In this document: piece by piece, positions 40,317 to 49,926 of the stretch | Layout of the letters: each line of letters begins with the position of its first letter | Numbering within the stretch: the first letter of the stretch is position 1 | Assembly (NCBI RefSeq): GCF_000015445.1 | Contig: NC_008783.1 | Span: forward strand, 1,177,001 to 1,241,000 | Source of the DNA: Bartonella bacilliformis KC583 | GTDB lineage: Bacteria; Pseudomonadota; Alphaproteobacteria; Rhizobiales; Rhizobiaceae | DNA: 64,000 bases | Reading direction: 5' to 3' | Notes under the pieces: generated by a model | Database searches by the model: none | What the model was told of the DNA's origin: nothing | The model's input: only the letters and a program-made list of their open reading frames with translations | Translations under genes and position numbers: made by a program

Positions 40317-40844
40317 ATGGTTAGAAGAAAAATTCCTAACGTAACGTTCCACACACGCGTACGTGATGAATCGATAGGCGGGGAGAATCCTTATCGGTGG
40401 CAAGATGTCAACAGCGATGCTTATTTCAAAGGAAAGCGCGTGATACTCTTTTCTCTCCCAGGAGCGTTTACGCCTACTTGTTCAAACTTTCAGCTCCCTG
40501 ACTTTGAAAAACTTTATGATGACTTTAAAAAAATCGGTATTGATGACATTTACTGCCTTTCTGTAAATGACACCTTTGTGATGAACGCTTGGGGAAAAAA
40601 GCAAGGCATAAAAAATGTGAAATTGATCCCTGATGGTTCTGGTGAATTTACACGAAAAATGGGCATGCTCGTTGAAAAAACCAATATTGGCTTTGGCATG
40701 CGGTCATGGCGTTATGCTGCTGTTATTAATGATGGTCTCATTGAACACTGGTTCGAAGAAGAAGGCTTCGCAGACAATTGCGGAACAGATCCTTATGAAG
40801 TCTCTTCACCACAACATGTTTTAAAAGTGTTGCAAAATTCATAA
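40317..40844 (+). CDS. Peroxiredoxin (Prx5/AhpE-like thiol peroxidase)
   Basis: The 175-residue protein has the peroxidatic motif PGAFTPTCSNFQLPDFEKLY with the catalytic Cys in P-T-x-C form. The Prx5-type segments IYCLSVNDTFVMNAWGKKQG and GFGMRSWRYAAVINDG are present. It reduces hydroperoxides, probably with a glutaredoxin or thioredoxin partner. A GGAGGG box precedes the ATG. It is a single-gene unit closed by its own terminator. Confidence 0.92.
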   Translation: MVRRKIPNVTFHTRVRDESIGGENPYRWQDVNSDAYFKGKRVILFSLPGAFTPTCSNFQLPDFEKLYDDFKKIGIDDIYCLSVNDTFVMNAWGKKQGIKNVKLIPDGSGEFTRKMGMLVEKTNIGFGMRSWRYAAVINDGLIEHWFEEEGFADNCGTDPYEVSSPQHVLKVLQNS

Positions 40845-40863
40845 ATAAAGCATCACTTTATTC

Positions 40864-40906
40864 AAACAGCGCAAACTTCTCCCAATAACAGTTTGCGCTG
40901 TTTTTT
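40864..40906 (+). terminator. Rho-independent terminator of the peroxiredoxin gene
   Basis: A 13-bp perfect stem (AAACAGCGCAAAC / GTTTGCGCTGTTT) with a 14-nt loop runs into a T tract. It starts 20 bases after the stop. Confidence 0.9.
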
Positions 40907-41052
40907 ATTGAAAAACATCATCATAAAAATAAAATAATTGATACTTTTTTGGCCAAAATCCCTCACTGCCGATAGAACCAAGGATAAGTTTTTCTTCTCT
41001 TCGTCATATGCGTTTTTTCTTCTTCTCATTAAGAAGATCAAAAAGCAGGCTT

Positions 41053-42543
41053 TTATAAGAATTGATGAGCAACCAAAATCTCTTGAACCGCTTGCACCAG
41101 TTGATTTTCATCAACCATTATTTGCGCTGGGCGGCTTTCTCGCCATGTTTGATTATCTTTAATTTCTGCAGATAAACGAGCTCCTTCAATCAGATCTTTA
41201 ATCTGAACTTTACCCTCCTGGCGCTCAGATGCCCCTTGGATCACCACACAGGGGGCATGACGCCGATCTGCATATTTCATTTGCGCCTTTATGCCTGCAG
41301 CCCCGAGATATAATTCAGAACGAATGCCGGCATGGCGCAACTGCATCACCATCTTTTGATAATACGCCACATATTCAGGGTCTTTATCCATCATCAAAAC
41401 CACAACTGGGCCTACTGTTTTTTTAACAGGACATTTTCCCAGATTGTGTAAAGCTGCCATCAAACGCGATACGCCCACAGAAAAACCAGTTGCAGGGACA
41501 GCTTCATCGCGAAAACGTGCAACTAATCCATCATAACGTCCCCCGCCACCCACAGAGCCAAAGACAACTTTTTGGCCTTCTTCATTGAGAACATCAAAAA
41601 GCAGTTCGGCTTCAAACACAGGCCCTGTATAATAATCCAACCCACGTACCACTGAAGGGTCGATCTTGATGCGATCTTGATAGCCATTTTTGCTAAAAAT
41701 AGTCTGCATTTCTTCTAACTCATGGATCCCTTCTAACCCGCGAATTGTGTGGCCCACAATGTTTTTAAGATTATCCAATGTCGCTTCAGCCGTTTCAGCA
41801 CCAACAGAAATTAAAGAAAGGATAGGCTCGCTTTCTTGCTGACTTAAGCCTGCTCCTTTTGTGAAATCCCCACTTTCATCTAGACGGCCTTTGCCTAAAA
41901 GCAGACGCACACCTTCCATGCCAAATTTATCGAACTTATCAATTGCTCTAAGAATAGTTAAGCGTTTCTCAGCTTGTTCATCTCCCTGCAAACCAATCAG
42001 CTCTAAAACACCGTCAAGAATTTTCCGATTACTCAAACGAATAACATAATCATGACGTTGAATACCTAATCGTTCCAAGCTATCGGCTGCCATCATGCAA
42101 ATCTCAGCATCCGCTGCAACTGTTGATGAGCCAACAATATCAGCATCCAATTGCATAAATTGCCTAAAACGCCCTGGCCCTGGTTTTTCATTACGAAAAA
42201 CAAAACCAGAACGATAACTGCGATAAGGCTTTGGTAAAATTTCAAAATTTTCAGCAAAATAGCGCGCAAGAGGTGCTGTCAAATCATAGCGTAAAGACAT
42301 CCATTGTTCATCTTCATCTTGCAAAGAAAAAACACCAGCATTGGGGCGATCTGAATCGGGCAAAAATTTCCCTAAAACATCCGTATATTCAAAAATAGGT
42401 GTTTCAAGTGCTTCAAATCCATAGGACTCATAAACTTCGTGAATTTGCGCGATCATTGTTTCCAAAGCATGCAACTGTGCACTTGTGCGATCAACAAAAC
42501 CGCGCGGTAAACGGACTTTTGTTTTTTCTTCTTTTTTTGACAT
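41053..42543 (-). CDS. hisS: Histidyl-tRNA synthetase
   Basis: This class II synthetase charges tRNA-His. Motif 2 is visible as [20 protein letters not shown], followed by [11 protein letters not shown]. The histidine-specific segment [20 protein letters not shown] and motif 3 in [13 protein letters not shown] are present. The product is 496 residues from the ATG at 42543; an upstream TTG at 42561 is less likely. It is long relative to the ~430 of E. coli HisS, as in other alphaproteobacteria. Confidence 0.95.
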   Translation of the reverse strand: MSKKEEKTKVRLPRGFVDRTSAQLHALETMIAQIHEVYESYGFEALETPIFEYTDVLGKFLPDSDRPNAGVFSLQDEDEQWMSLRYDLTAPLARYFAENFEILPKPYRSYRSGFVFRNEKPGPGRFRQFMQLDADIVGSSTVAADAEICMMAADSLERLGIQRHDYVIRLSNRKILDGVLELIGLQGDEQAEKRLTILRAIDKFDKFGMEGVRLLLGKGRLDESGDFTKGAGLSQQESEPILSLISVGAETAEATLDNLKNIVGHTIRGLEGIHELEEMQTIFSKNGYQDRIKIDPSVVRGLDYYTGPVFEAELLFDVLNEEGQKVVFGSVGGGGRYDGLVARFRDEAVPATGFSVGVSRLMAALHNLGKCPVKKTVGPVVVLMMDKDPEYVAYYQKMVMQLRHAGIRSELYLGAAGIKAQMKYADRRHAPCVVIQGASERQEGKVQIKDLIEGARLSAEIKDNQTWRESRPAQIMVDENQLVQAVQEILVAHQFL

Positions 42544-43075
42544 TATTTTCTCTAGCAACAATCTATCTTTATAATGATAAGTTATTTGTGTCTATCGCAT
42601 AGCAACACATGCTGCAATGACTTTATAAAACTGAGCCCAATCCTGATCAAGATAAGCCTAAGGTAACAAAAAGATTGCTTTTATAGCATAAAGCAATCCC
42701 TTTTTTCCCTACCTCCCTCTTAATTTCTATTCTATTTTCATTAACTTTTAACTGTCACGAACTTTTAAATCAAAAGCCAATCTCGCTTAAAAAGCATATC
42801 CTGTACCATTTTTTTCAAAGGCTTCTCTTGTCAAGAAAAGACAACGGACTACTTTCTTTAAAATCGTATTTTTTTCTTCAATTTTCTTTAGGTTTTTATG
42901 ATGTCTTAGAAATTTTAACGTTCGAACCCATCCATTGCCAAGAGCGAACAACAGGATGAACTTATTATTTTATCGAGAATAGCGTTAATTCCATCTTCAG
43001 CAGAGAGGGGATGAAGCGCTATTCTCTAGCTAATGCATCAAAAAAGGGGAGAGATTATCACGAAAAGGAACAGGA
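42544..43075. other. Gene-free region between hisS and the first DUF1561 gene
   Basis: A hairpin (GATTGCTTT / AAGCAATC, 42673-42698) with T residues on the plus side is visible, but no plus-strand gene precedes it. The rest is AT-rich. Just before the toxin gene the ribosome binding site AAGGAACAGGA is seen. Promoters of hisS and of the toxin gene should lie here. Confidence 0.5.
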
Positions 43076-45010
43076 ATGGAATTGAAGCTGTTGTTATTTT
43101 TTTTTATTTTATTACAGACGCTTCATATTTCTGTTGCGGCTCCCATTCCTTCTTCTCCCATTCAACCCCCTACTGATACCGCTCATGATGAAGCTATTCG
43201 TGTCCGGGTTCATACAGGATATGAATATTGTTATACGCCAACATTTGTAAATGGTGAAAGCTATGTTTACCTTAACCGTTGTTCTTCTTCCAGGGCTCCA
43301 TCTGCTCGATATGATGTCTTTCAACGAATAGCTTGGAATGTGAATAATGTTTGGCTATGTATGACGGCTCCTAGCTCTGTAACAGGCATTGATGGAAAGT
43401 CTACAGAAGATTGGGATTATCTCTTATTAAGACCTTGTGTCATCAATGATGCTAATCAACGCTGGATCATTAAAGAAAATGCTTTGTATACAGCTGATAA
43501 AAAATTCCGGGTTAAAGATTACAAATGGTACGCTTATATTTCAAAAAACTCAGGCGATTACTATGATCATACCCTTATCGGGATGGATAAGTGGGCAAAC
43601 ACTGTAGCTCCTCCTGTGAACCTTAATACAAAAACTTTCTTAGGTTGGAACTTTATCAGTAGTCCTACCCAGACTAGATATTATGTTACAGACGATGGAT
43701 CTCGAGCAGAACTATTTGATCTTTATTATAATCCAGAAAATGGTCACCTTGCTCGGTATTTTCCTTCCTCTGGAGCAATGTCTTGCATGGTTTCCCAACA
43801 AGCTCAATCAGAAAGTTGGGATTGGGTAAGGTGGTTATCATGTAAGGAAACTATTTCCCACAACACAGAAGACAAAGATATTGGTTTTTGGGATATTTCT
43901 CAGTTAAACGGAAACGAAGGTCCTATTTTGGATTATCTAGGCAATCTGTTAAGACTTACCCAATACGGCTCCAATTGGGGTTTCCCTTACACCGCTACAA
44001 GTGATTATATTACTAAACAAGAATCGCAATATAATCACCCTACCTCTGATTTTATTTTTGAGTACGACATTGAACGGTGGAACCGCTTTGTCAATGGGAA
44101 TTTAGGGGATACGCTTACTTATTGCCCGGCTCCTGGAACAAAGAAGAATGTTACCCAGACGGCTCACATACGAGAAAAACGATCGTTACCTCCTAGTTTT
44201 GAACTCACTGAGGAATGGAAAGAAAGACTATGGCAGATTGCTAGAAGTAATGTTCATGGCACAACACCAAGAATTGCCTATTGCGGCCCCTGCATGCTGC
44301 AGACTTTACAAATGCTTGCTGAATTACAAACACGTTATCCAAGAGGACCTCTTCCAGATGGAGCAGGCTATTTCTTTAATACAGCTCCTAATAGAAATCT
44401 ATTTATTTCCTTTCACGCAAGATTCCCTCTGCTTGCAGAAAGGCTACGTAGCACAGAAAATTATATTAATGTCCCTTTGCACACAGGAGAGAGTGACTAT
44501 ACACGAACAACGAGAATAGGTCGTTCAGCAGCACTCATATTATTGCCCAATTATGACTGGAGACCTTCAGCTGTTGCTAGAACACGTGAAGAGATGAGAA
44601 GCATAATTCAAAATATGCTTACTGCTCCTAGTGGCACACTTTGGTATCTTGCAATGGTGAGAACAAGCTCTACAGGAACATCTGGCCATGCTCAACCTAT
44701 TTTGCGAACAAGGGATGGGCTCGTATTAATCCCTACAAATACAGTTGGAACAACTTTTGAGCAATACCTACAACGTCTTACTCCAATAACAACAGTAGAA
44801 GGAGTGTTAAATGATCTTACACGTGGAGGCGCTCTAATACTTAATTCACTTGCAACAACTCAAATGGCTTTGAGATATGAGATTCCTTTAGATTTTTATT
44901 TGTCGCAAAGAGATTGCACGGGAGAAGGAGATGGGAGAAGAGGCAGTGGCCTTTTTCCAAGAGCAGCGCTTTTTAATCAGTGTCTCAGTGGCAGATGTGC
45001 GATCCAATAA
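43076..45010 (+). CDS. DUF1561 (PF07598) secreted ricin-B-like lectin toxin, paralog A
   Basis: The 644-residue protein has a Sec signal peptide (residues 1-21, cleaved near VAA). Two ricin-B-like regions follow: about 40-170 with the QxW-type NQRWIIK, and about 210-310 with WDWVRWLSC. A linker has C350 then the dibasic site R366-E-K-R369. The C-terminal effector region (about 372-644) has YCGPC (C403, C406), GYFFNT, GHAQP (H538), PTN (N555), CTGEG (C614) and a final NQCLSGRC (C636, C641). The family is known from Leptospira as virulence-modifying cytotoxins; lectin binding to host glycans followed by delivery of the C-terminal domain is inference here. It is the first of three paralogs in the island. 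Confidence 0.88.
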   Translation: MELKLLLFFFILLQTLHISVAAPIPSSPIQPPTDTAHDEAIRVRVHTGYEYCYTPTFVNGESYVYLNRCSSSRAPSARYDVFQRIAWNVNNVWLCMTAPSSVTGIDGKSTEDWDYLLLRPCVINDANQRWIIKENALYTADKKFRVKDYKWYAYISKNSGDYYDHTLIGMDKWANTVAPPVNLNTKTFLGWNFISSPTQTRYYVTDDGSRAELFDLYYNPENGHLARYFPSSGAMSCMVSQQAQSESWDWVRWLSCKETISHNTEDKDIGFWDISQLNGNEGPILDYLGNLLRLTQYGSNWGFPYTATSDYITKQESQYNHPTSDFIFEYDIERWNRFVNGNLGDTLTYCPAPGTKKNVTQTAHIREKRSLPPSFELTEEWKERLWQIARSNVHGTTPRIAYCGPCMLQTLQMLAELQTRYPRGPLPDGAGYFFNTAPNRNLFISFHARFPLLAERLRSTENYINVPLHTGESDYTRTTRIGRSAALILLPNYDWRPSAVARTREEMRSIIQNMLTAPSGTLWYLAMVRTSSTGTSGHAQPILRTRDGLVLIPTNTVGTTFEQYLQRLTPITTVEGVLNDLTRGGALILNSLATTQMALRYEIPLDFYLSQRDCTGEGDGRRGSGLFPRAALFNQCLSGRCAIQ

Positions 45011-45381
45011 GGTGCTTAAAGCCTGTGTTTTAAGTTTTAGAGCGCAATCGATAAGGCAGAGCAACAAGCTTCACGAGTCTTTTACTCTTGATAATTATCC
45101 TGAGTTTTATACAGGAGAGGATCCCCATGATAAAGATTAAACTTTTATATCAGTATCAACATTAGATTTACAATCTATGCTTATCTGTACCTATAAGTAA
45201 CCATCATTATAAGATGCTTACAAAAAATTAATAAGGAAAAACAGAAGATAAATCTAACTCACTCTGTTTTCCCTAAACCTCAGCTGCTAACACAATGGTG
45301 TTTCTTCATGAGACTGCGAATCTCGCGCAGCAGGACTCTTGCTTTTCCAAGAGCCTCTTTTATTATAACGACGCTTCACAA
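45011..45381. other. Intergenic segment with a copy at 51930-52007
   Basis: The segment 45234-45285 (GAAAAACAGAAGATAAATCT onwards) closely matches 51930-51985, downstream of the second small secreted gene. It contains inverted elements (AACAGA ... TCTGTT) that may end transcription of the small gene. A second hairpin (CTCTTG / CAAGAG) is near 45340-45355. No gene is supported. Confidence 0.5.
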
Positions 45382-45726
45382 TTACTTAAACTCGCATGAC
45401 ATCCATCTTTGGCCACTATATCTGTCCGGGTTTAACAACCCACAACTAACCCTCAACCCAAGAGCGGAAATAATACTACGATAGCGTTCTTGAATTTCAA
45501 ACGCTTTATCTTTGTATTCAAACAGGTTTTTTCTACTAGGAACAACAATTTTTTCAAGAATGGCTCTCCCTCCTTCTCCCAAATTACCTTCTGTTACAAG
45601 TGCACCCACTACTTTATCCCTCACAGTACCCCAACCACCCCCCACCGGCAGTGCATTAGCGGTTACTGGTACTATTACTGAAGACAAAGCAGAACATAAA
45701 GCTGCAACGAGAACGATACGTTTCAT
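45382..45726 (-). CDS. Small secreted protein 1 (convergent to toxin A)
   Basis: The 114-residue product has a clear signal peptide (MKRIVLVAALCSALSS, cleaved near ANA) and a mature part of about 88 residues. The end carries two cysteines 16 residues apart (SCGLLNPDRYSGQRWMSCEF). The start at 45726 is set by a GGAGG box; the frame stays open upstream through the tandem repeat, but that part is not needed. It resembles the protein at 52061-52324 in its leader and Cys-pair end. I do not recognise the family. A partner, inhibitor or independent effector role is open. Confidence 0.65.
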   Translation of the reverse strand: MKRIVLVAALCSALSSVIVPVTANALPVGGGWGTVRDKVVGALVTEGNLGEGGRAILEKIVVPSRKNLFEYKDKAFEIQERYRSIISALGLRVSCGLLNPDRYSGQRWMSCEFK

Positions 45727-45760
45727 GAGATAAATTCCTCCATAAATAATTAAATTTACA

Positions 45761-45924
45761 AAGGATCCCATTGAAGGATCCCATTGAAGGATCCCATTGA
45801 AGGATCCCATTGAAGGATCCCATTGAAGGATCCCATTGAAGGATCCCATTGAAGGATCCCATTGAAGGATCCCATTGAAGGATCCCATTGAAGGATCCCA
45901 TTGAAGGATCCCATTGAAGGATCC
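45761..45924. repeat. 13-bp tandem repeat, 12 full copies plus a partial
   Basis: The unit AAGGATCCCATTG is repeated without error 12 times (45761-45916) and followed by AAGGATCC. It contains the palindrome GGATCC. It ends 34 bases upstream of the small secreted gene 1 start, in its probable promoter or leader. A degenerate relative with two units is at 52376-52408. Confidence 0.97.
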
Positions 45925-46630
45925 TGATTACGGATTAATCAGTACACATTTCGGCCATAATTGTCAATCAGATAATGTCTCTTTTGTGTTCTTTTTTTGT
46001 CTTTATTATCGGTTTTGTATTCTATATCTTTCAGTCTCTTACCCCCTTATTACGCCTCTTCCGCGTGTTTTTTAGAAAAATAAAAAACTGCAACTTCTTG
46101 CCTTTTGCCTTATTCTTCATGTCAATGCTTAAACTCTCTAGTATTCTTCTGCATAAAAATCTTTCTCCTAGCGAATCTTGAAGTTCCTGTTACAGAAGTA
46201 GAGGGAGAGAATAGTCAAAAATTGAAAGATTCTAATGATACAATTAGTATTATAATAATATTATAAGATAGTATCATAAGCATTTAGATTAATGGAAACA
46301 GCATAAGGAGATGTGTTCCATAAATAAAGACTTCCCAAAAGTTATATAAGGGATTCTGGATGTGAAGAGTTACGCGCAAGGGGCGTTGCATTTCTTATAA
46401 CCGCATCTATCCATATGAATCAGAGACAGCAGACAAAGCTAAAGCTAATGACAAAAAATGTTATGATGAATGATACGTCGTGTATCATGAAGACAAACGA
46501 CATAAATAAAACATAAAAAAATTATTTCATCTAGAATATCGTGAAATCTTATCCTCAAAAAGAGGATTGTAAAATGTGGTTTTTCAACTAACTAATCAAA
46601 AAAGTGGGGAGGAAGTCAAAGAGAAACAAA
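45925..46630. other. Gene-free region upstream of toxin B, partly duplicated at 52405-52560
   Basis: The first ~160 bases (GTACACATTTCGGCCATAAT onwards) match the region upstream of small secreted gene 2 (52408-52560). The open frame at 45975-46181 falls in this duplicated stretch but is not conserved in the copy, so it is not called. A small hairpin (ATCCTC / GAGGAT) is at 46552-46568. Confidence 0.5.
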
Positions 46631-48553
46631 GTGAAATGGAAGATCCTTTTATTCTTCTTTAGTTTATTACTAACTGCTCGTACGTCTTTAGGAGCTCCTG
46701 TTCCTGGAGTGATTCAAACTCCTCCTAACCATCCTGAGGATAAAGCTATCCAAGTTAAGGTCCATACAGGAAAGGAATATTGCTATGCTCCAGTTTTTAC
46801 AAAAGGAGAAGGCTATATCTACATCGATAATTGTAACTCTTCTAGTGTTAAAAAGGCGCGCTACGACCTATTTCAAAGAGTAGCTTGGGAAGTAAATGAT
46901 ACCTGGTTGTGTATGACCGCCCCTAGTTCAATCACAGGTATTGACGGAAACTCTACAACTGATTGGGATTATCTTTTACTAAGACCTTGTGTTCTCAATG
47001 ATCCTAATCAACGTTGGGTCATTGAAAACCGCATCTTTTATACAGCCGATAAAAAATTCCGTGTTAAAGACTATAATTGGTATGCTTATATTTCAAAAGA
47101 CAAAAGCGCTTATTATGACCACACTTTAACCCCTCAAATGGATTCCTGGATAAAAAGGATTGTTACTCCCGTTAATCTCAGTTTCAAAACGTCTATAGCG
47201 TGGTTATTTATTAATGTATACCCTCCTGTTTTCCAGCTCTACTATCTTCAAAATAACTCCTCCTCACTCTCTGAAACGCCTCTTTATTATAACCCAGAAA
47301 ATGGCCATATCGCGCAATATTACCCTAACAGTGGGTACCTCTATTGTATGGCTTCCAAACAATCTCTCTCACAAAATTGGAATTGGGTAGAATGGACATA
47401 TTGTACAGATGAAATTCCTAAAAAGAAGGATTCTGCCTTCTGGGATCTTTCTCAGTTAGATGGGCGTGACGGTTTTATTCTGGATTTTAATCGTAATGCG
47501 TTAAGAGTTACCCAACATGGTCCCCATTGGGGTGTCCCTTATACAGCTAAGCCTGATTACCTTGAAAAAGACACGACAAATTCTCCAAAATCTAAATTTA
47601 TGCTTTCTCCTGGTATTGAACAATGGAATCTCTACGTTAATGGGAATTTAGGAAAGACACTCACTTATTGCCCTGCTCCTGGAAACAAGGAGAATGTTGC
47701 TCAACCTTCCAAGACACGCGTAAAACGACATTTACCTCCTGATTTTACTCTCACTCCGGAGTGGATACGCAGACTATGGCAGATTGCTACAAGTACTGCC
47801 CCTGGACGTCAAGAAGAAGTTGGCTATTGTGGAGCCTGCACGTTGCATACTGCACAAATGCTCGCTGAATTGCTAGAACACTATCAAGGCCCCCCCCTTA
47901 GAGATGGCGGTTACTTCTTTAATACGCAAGGAGGTACGGATCCATTTCTCTCATTTCGTCAAAGATACCCTGGTCTTACAGCAAGACTTGAAACAACACG
48001 AAGTTATGCTACAGTACCTCTGTCTGTAGGGGAGAGTAGACATGAACGAGCGCATAGAGCAGCTCATCTAATGATGTCAATGCTTTTACCCGACTATCTG
48101 TGGAGATCTTCAGCTACTGCAAGCACGTCACAAGACATGCAAAGAACGCTTCGAGATCTGGTGAATCTTCCTCCTGGAACGATTGGGTTTCTTTTAATTT
48201 CCAGAGCTAATGCAGCTGGTACAGGCAGAATTGCTCATGTTCAACCTTTTGTAACGACACACCAAGGATTCACATTAATAATTACAAATACACTTGGCAT
48301 ACCTCTTGAACGATACAGAACTCTTCTTACCCCAACCACAGACCCAGCAAGATTGTTGTATTATCTTTCAACTGAGGGACGTCGACACATTTATGCAATT
48401 ACAACTTTTCAAATGGTTGGATTCAATGCACCTCCTTTGAGTGTTTTTATGTCTCAAAGAAACTGTACTGGAGAAGGAGAGCATAGAAGAGGTAACGGAG
48501 AATTTCCAAACACTGCAACCATTAATCAATGTGGTAGCGGCAGATGTATGTGA
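46631..48553 (+). CDS. DUF1561 (PF07598) secreted ricin-B-like lectin toxin, paralog B (GTG start)
   Basis: The 640-residue protein has the same plan as paralog A. It has a signal peptide (MKWKILLFFFSLLLTARTSL), two ricin-B-like regions with NQRWVI and WNWVEW, and C347. The dibasic site is R363-V-K-R366, followed by the effector motifs YCGAC (C400, C403), GYFFNT, AHVQP (H536), TN (N553), CTGEG and NQCGSGRC. I choose the GTG at 46631 because the protein start and upstream DNA (GTCAAAG-GAAACA) then align with paralog C; a GTG at 46604 would add nine basic residues. The final four residues of the other paralogs are shortened to one. Confidence 0.86.
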   Translation: MKWKILLFFFSLLLTARTSLGAPVPGVIQTPPNHPEDKAIQVKVHTGKEYCYAPVFTKGEGYIYIDNCNSSSVKKARYDLFQRVAWEVNDTWLCMTAPSSITGIDGNSTTDWDYLLLRPCVLNDPNQRWVIENRIFYTADKKFRVKDYNWYAYISKDKSAYYDHTLTPQMDSWIKRIVTPVNLSFKTSIAWLFINVYPPVFQLYYLQNNSSSLSETPLYYNPENGHIAQYYPNSGYLYCMASKQSLSQNWNWVEWTYCTDEIPKKKDSAFWDLSQLDGRDGFILDFNRNALRVTQHGPHWGVPYTAKPDYLEKDTTNSPKSKFMLSPGIEQWNLYVNGNLGKTLTYCPAPGNKENVAQPSKTRVKRHLPPDFTLTPEWIRRLWQIATSTAPGRQEEVGYCGACTLHTAQMLAELLEHYQGPPLRDGGYFFNTQGGTDPFLSFRQRYPGLTARLETTRSYATVPLSVGESRHERAHRAAHLMMSMLLPDYLWRSSATASTSQDMQRTLRDLVNLPPGTIGFLLISRANAAGTGRIAHVQPFVTTHQGFTLIITNTLGIPLERYRTLLTPTTDPARLLYYLSTEGRRHIYAITTFQMVGFNAPPLSVFMSQRNCTGEGEHRRGNGEFPNTATINQCGSGRCM

Positions 48554-48572
48554 ATCATATTGAAGATTAAAA

Positions 48573-48675
48573 GTTATTGTCCAGAAGAGTTTTGTAAAGA
48601 AATAGCACGGGATCAGCTAGATAAGTTTTTTTCAAAAAGACGAATGTTACTAAACTCTTTCAATGGACAATAGCT
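48573..48675. repeat. Imperfect inverted repeat flanking ~50 bases, after toxin B
   Basis: The left arm AGTTATTGTCCAGAAGAG continues to TTTTGTAA. It pairs with the right arm, whose reverse complement is AGCTATTGTCCATTGAAAG then AGTTTAGTAA. Such an element could be a small mobile-element remnant or a large terminator-like hairpin at the 3' end of the toxin gene. No transposase is present. Confidence 0.55.
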
Positions 48676-48870
48676 TAGCCTTTTAAGTCTTTGCAAAGCC
48701 ATTGCTTCAAATGTGTGAAGATCGTATCCAGTGCATTCATAAGCCGTTCAAGATCAAGAACTAACAAAAATATGATCAACACTATCCATCGCGTCAAACG
48801 AGACATCAGTTTCATCCCCTGGTAATACTCATCATCTCCTGCAAAAGCTCTTTCTCTGATTCCGTGAGCT

Positions 48871-49098
48871 CTACATTTTTGTTATTTTGTCTTCTTGCCA
48901 TGCTGCTAACCACACATATCTTCCCCCCTGCTTGTTATGCTTTAAGAGATCTTTCACTACATTAGAACTGATCACCTCTAAATCCTGACGCTCCAAATAA
49001 ATGGGTAACCACCCCACACAAGAAGCACACTCATTTGTTGCGCACCCACTGAAACAGAGCAGAACGCACATCAGCATCACTTTTTCGGTTAATCTCAT
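48871..49098 (-). CDS. Phage Rz1-like outer-membrane spanin lipoprotein
   Basis: The 75-residue product starts with a lipoprotein signal peptide (VMLMCVLLCFSGC, modified Cys near residue 19). Its start lies inside the end of the Rz-like frame. Overlapping Rz/Rz1 genes downstream of an endolysin are typical of phage lysis cassettes. Rz1 acts with Rz to fuse inner and outer membranes at lysis. It has several extra cysteines after the lipobox. Confidence 0.6.
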   Translation of the reverse strand: MRLTEKVMLMCVLLCFSGCATNECASCVGWLPIYLERQDLEVISSNVVKDLLKHNKQGGRYVWLAAWQEDKITKM

Positions 49099-49263
49099 TT
49101 TCTACCTCAAGCCGTGTTTTTGCTATCTTTAAGGCACGCTCCGTCTGCTGGCACTGTTCAGCTTTCTTCCCAAGATCAAAGACTTTTGCTAAGGCCATAA
49201 AAAAGCAGCCAAAGCTGCTAGAGTAATCAAGAAATATTCTTTCAACCAGGTCATAACAATCAT
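49031..49263 (-). pseudogene. Phage Rz-like inner-membrane spanin, frameshifted
   Basis: The ATG at 49263 encodes a membrane helix (WLKEYFLITLAALAAFLWP) and then stops. In the neighbouring frame the coiled-coil part continues (LAKVFDLGKKAEQCQQTERA then NEINRKSDADVRSALFQWV) to 49031. The two frames meet at a T6 run near 49205-49210. A single-base slip would restore one 75-80-residue spanin. The ATG overlaps the end of the endolysin frame (ATGA). Confidence 0.7.
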
Positions 49264-49926
49264 AAGCGTTTTTCCTGAAAATGTTTGGCAACGAAGACAA
49301 GTCCTATACAGGCAGAAAAAACCCATAATGGAAGGCTAAAGCCCATTGAACAGGACCCTACCCTGTAAAAATCCCTGTTAAACCTGATAAAGAACCAATG
49401 ATGGGAGCAAGAACTTCTGCTTTAAAAGAATGACTGGGCCCTTTGGTTTCTACTTTTTGATAATTGGAACACACATAAGCCCCTTTAACCCATAGGCCTG
49501 CTTCTGCTGCCCGACGATTGGGCAAGCCCCTGCAAACGCTTTCCCCCTGCCCGGATCCATTTCTGCAATTCAGAAGGGTACGGCTTCATAATCACCTTTG
49601 TTCAGCTTTTTCAAAAGCGTCGAGTTGCAAAAAGCTTCTCCTCCCACATTATAACAAAATGATACAAGAGCAGCGAATTGCTCATCGCTTAAAGAAATAA
49701 TGACAGCCTGTTCAACAGTTTTTTCAAATTGTTTTAAGTCTTGTCGTAAAACGATCTCTGCTTCACTTTCAGTGATCTTCATGCCCTCCTGTATAATGGG
49801 TTGTCCTGCTTGTGCTGTATGGCCATAGCCTATTGTCCACACTCCAATGGCATCTTGATAGGCGCATAAACGTACCCCCTCCCATCGCTTAATGAGTGCA
49901 AGTCCTTCTTTGGATATTTTTCGCAT
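49260..49926 (-). pseudogene. Phage endolysin (GH24 lysozyme) pseudogene
   Basis: The N-terminal part (49570-49926) is intact and has the T4-lysozyme-type catalytic pattern E-x8-D-x5-T in WEGVRLCAYQDAIGVWTIGY. After residue 118 the frame is lost. Matching sequence continues in other frames: ELQKWIRAGGKRLQGLA, then RRAAEAGLWVKGAYVCSNYQ, then LSGLTGIFTG followed by a TAG at 49358. A C-terminal hydrophobic segment (LPLWVFSACIGLVFVAKHF) in another frame ends at 49260. At least three lesions are present. It belongs to the decayed lysis cassette with Rz and Rz1. Confidence 0.88.

Noticed and set aside
42673..42704. Plus-strand terminator upstream of the first toxin gene
   Set aside because: The hairpin and T tract look suitable, but no plus-strand gene precedes it, so a terminator role is not supported.
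44931..45140. 69-residue frame overlapping the end of toxin A
   Set aside because: It is in another frame of the toxin gene, not present after toxins B or C, and has no recognisable product.
45656..45901. Protein-coding repeat (13-residue MGSFNGILQWDP unit) as a separate gene
   Set aside because: The repeat has no stop codon in any frame, so open frames arise automatically. The signal peptide and GGAGG box place the real start downstream.
45761..45924. CRISPR array
   Set aside because: Units of 13 bp repeat back to back without spacers, and no cas genes are present, so it is a simple tandem repeat.
45975..46181. 68-residue hydrophobic frame on the plus strand
   Set aside because: It lies in DNA duplicated at 52450-52560 where the frame is not kept, and it has no convincing ribosome binding site or family.
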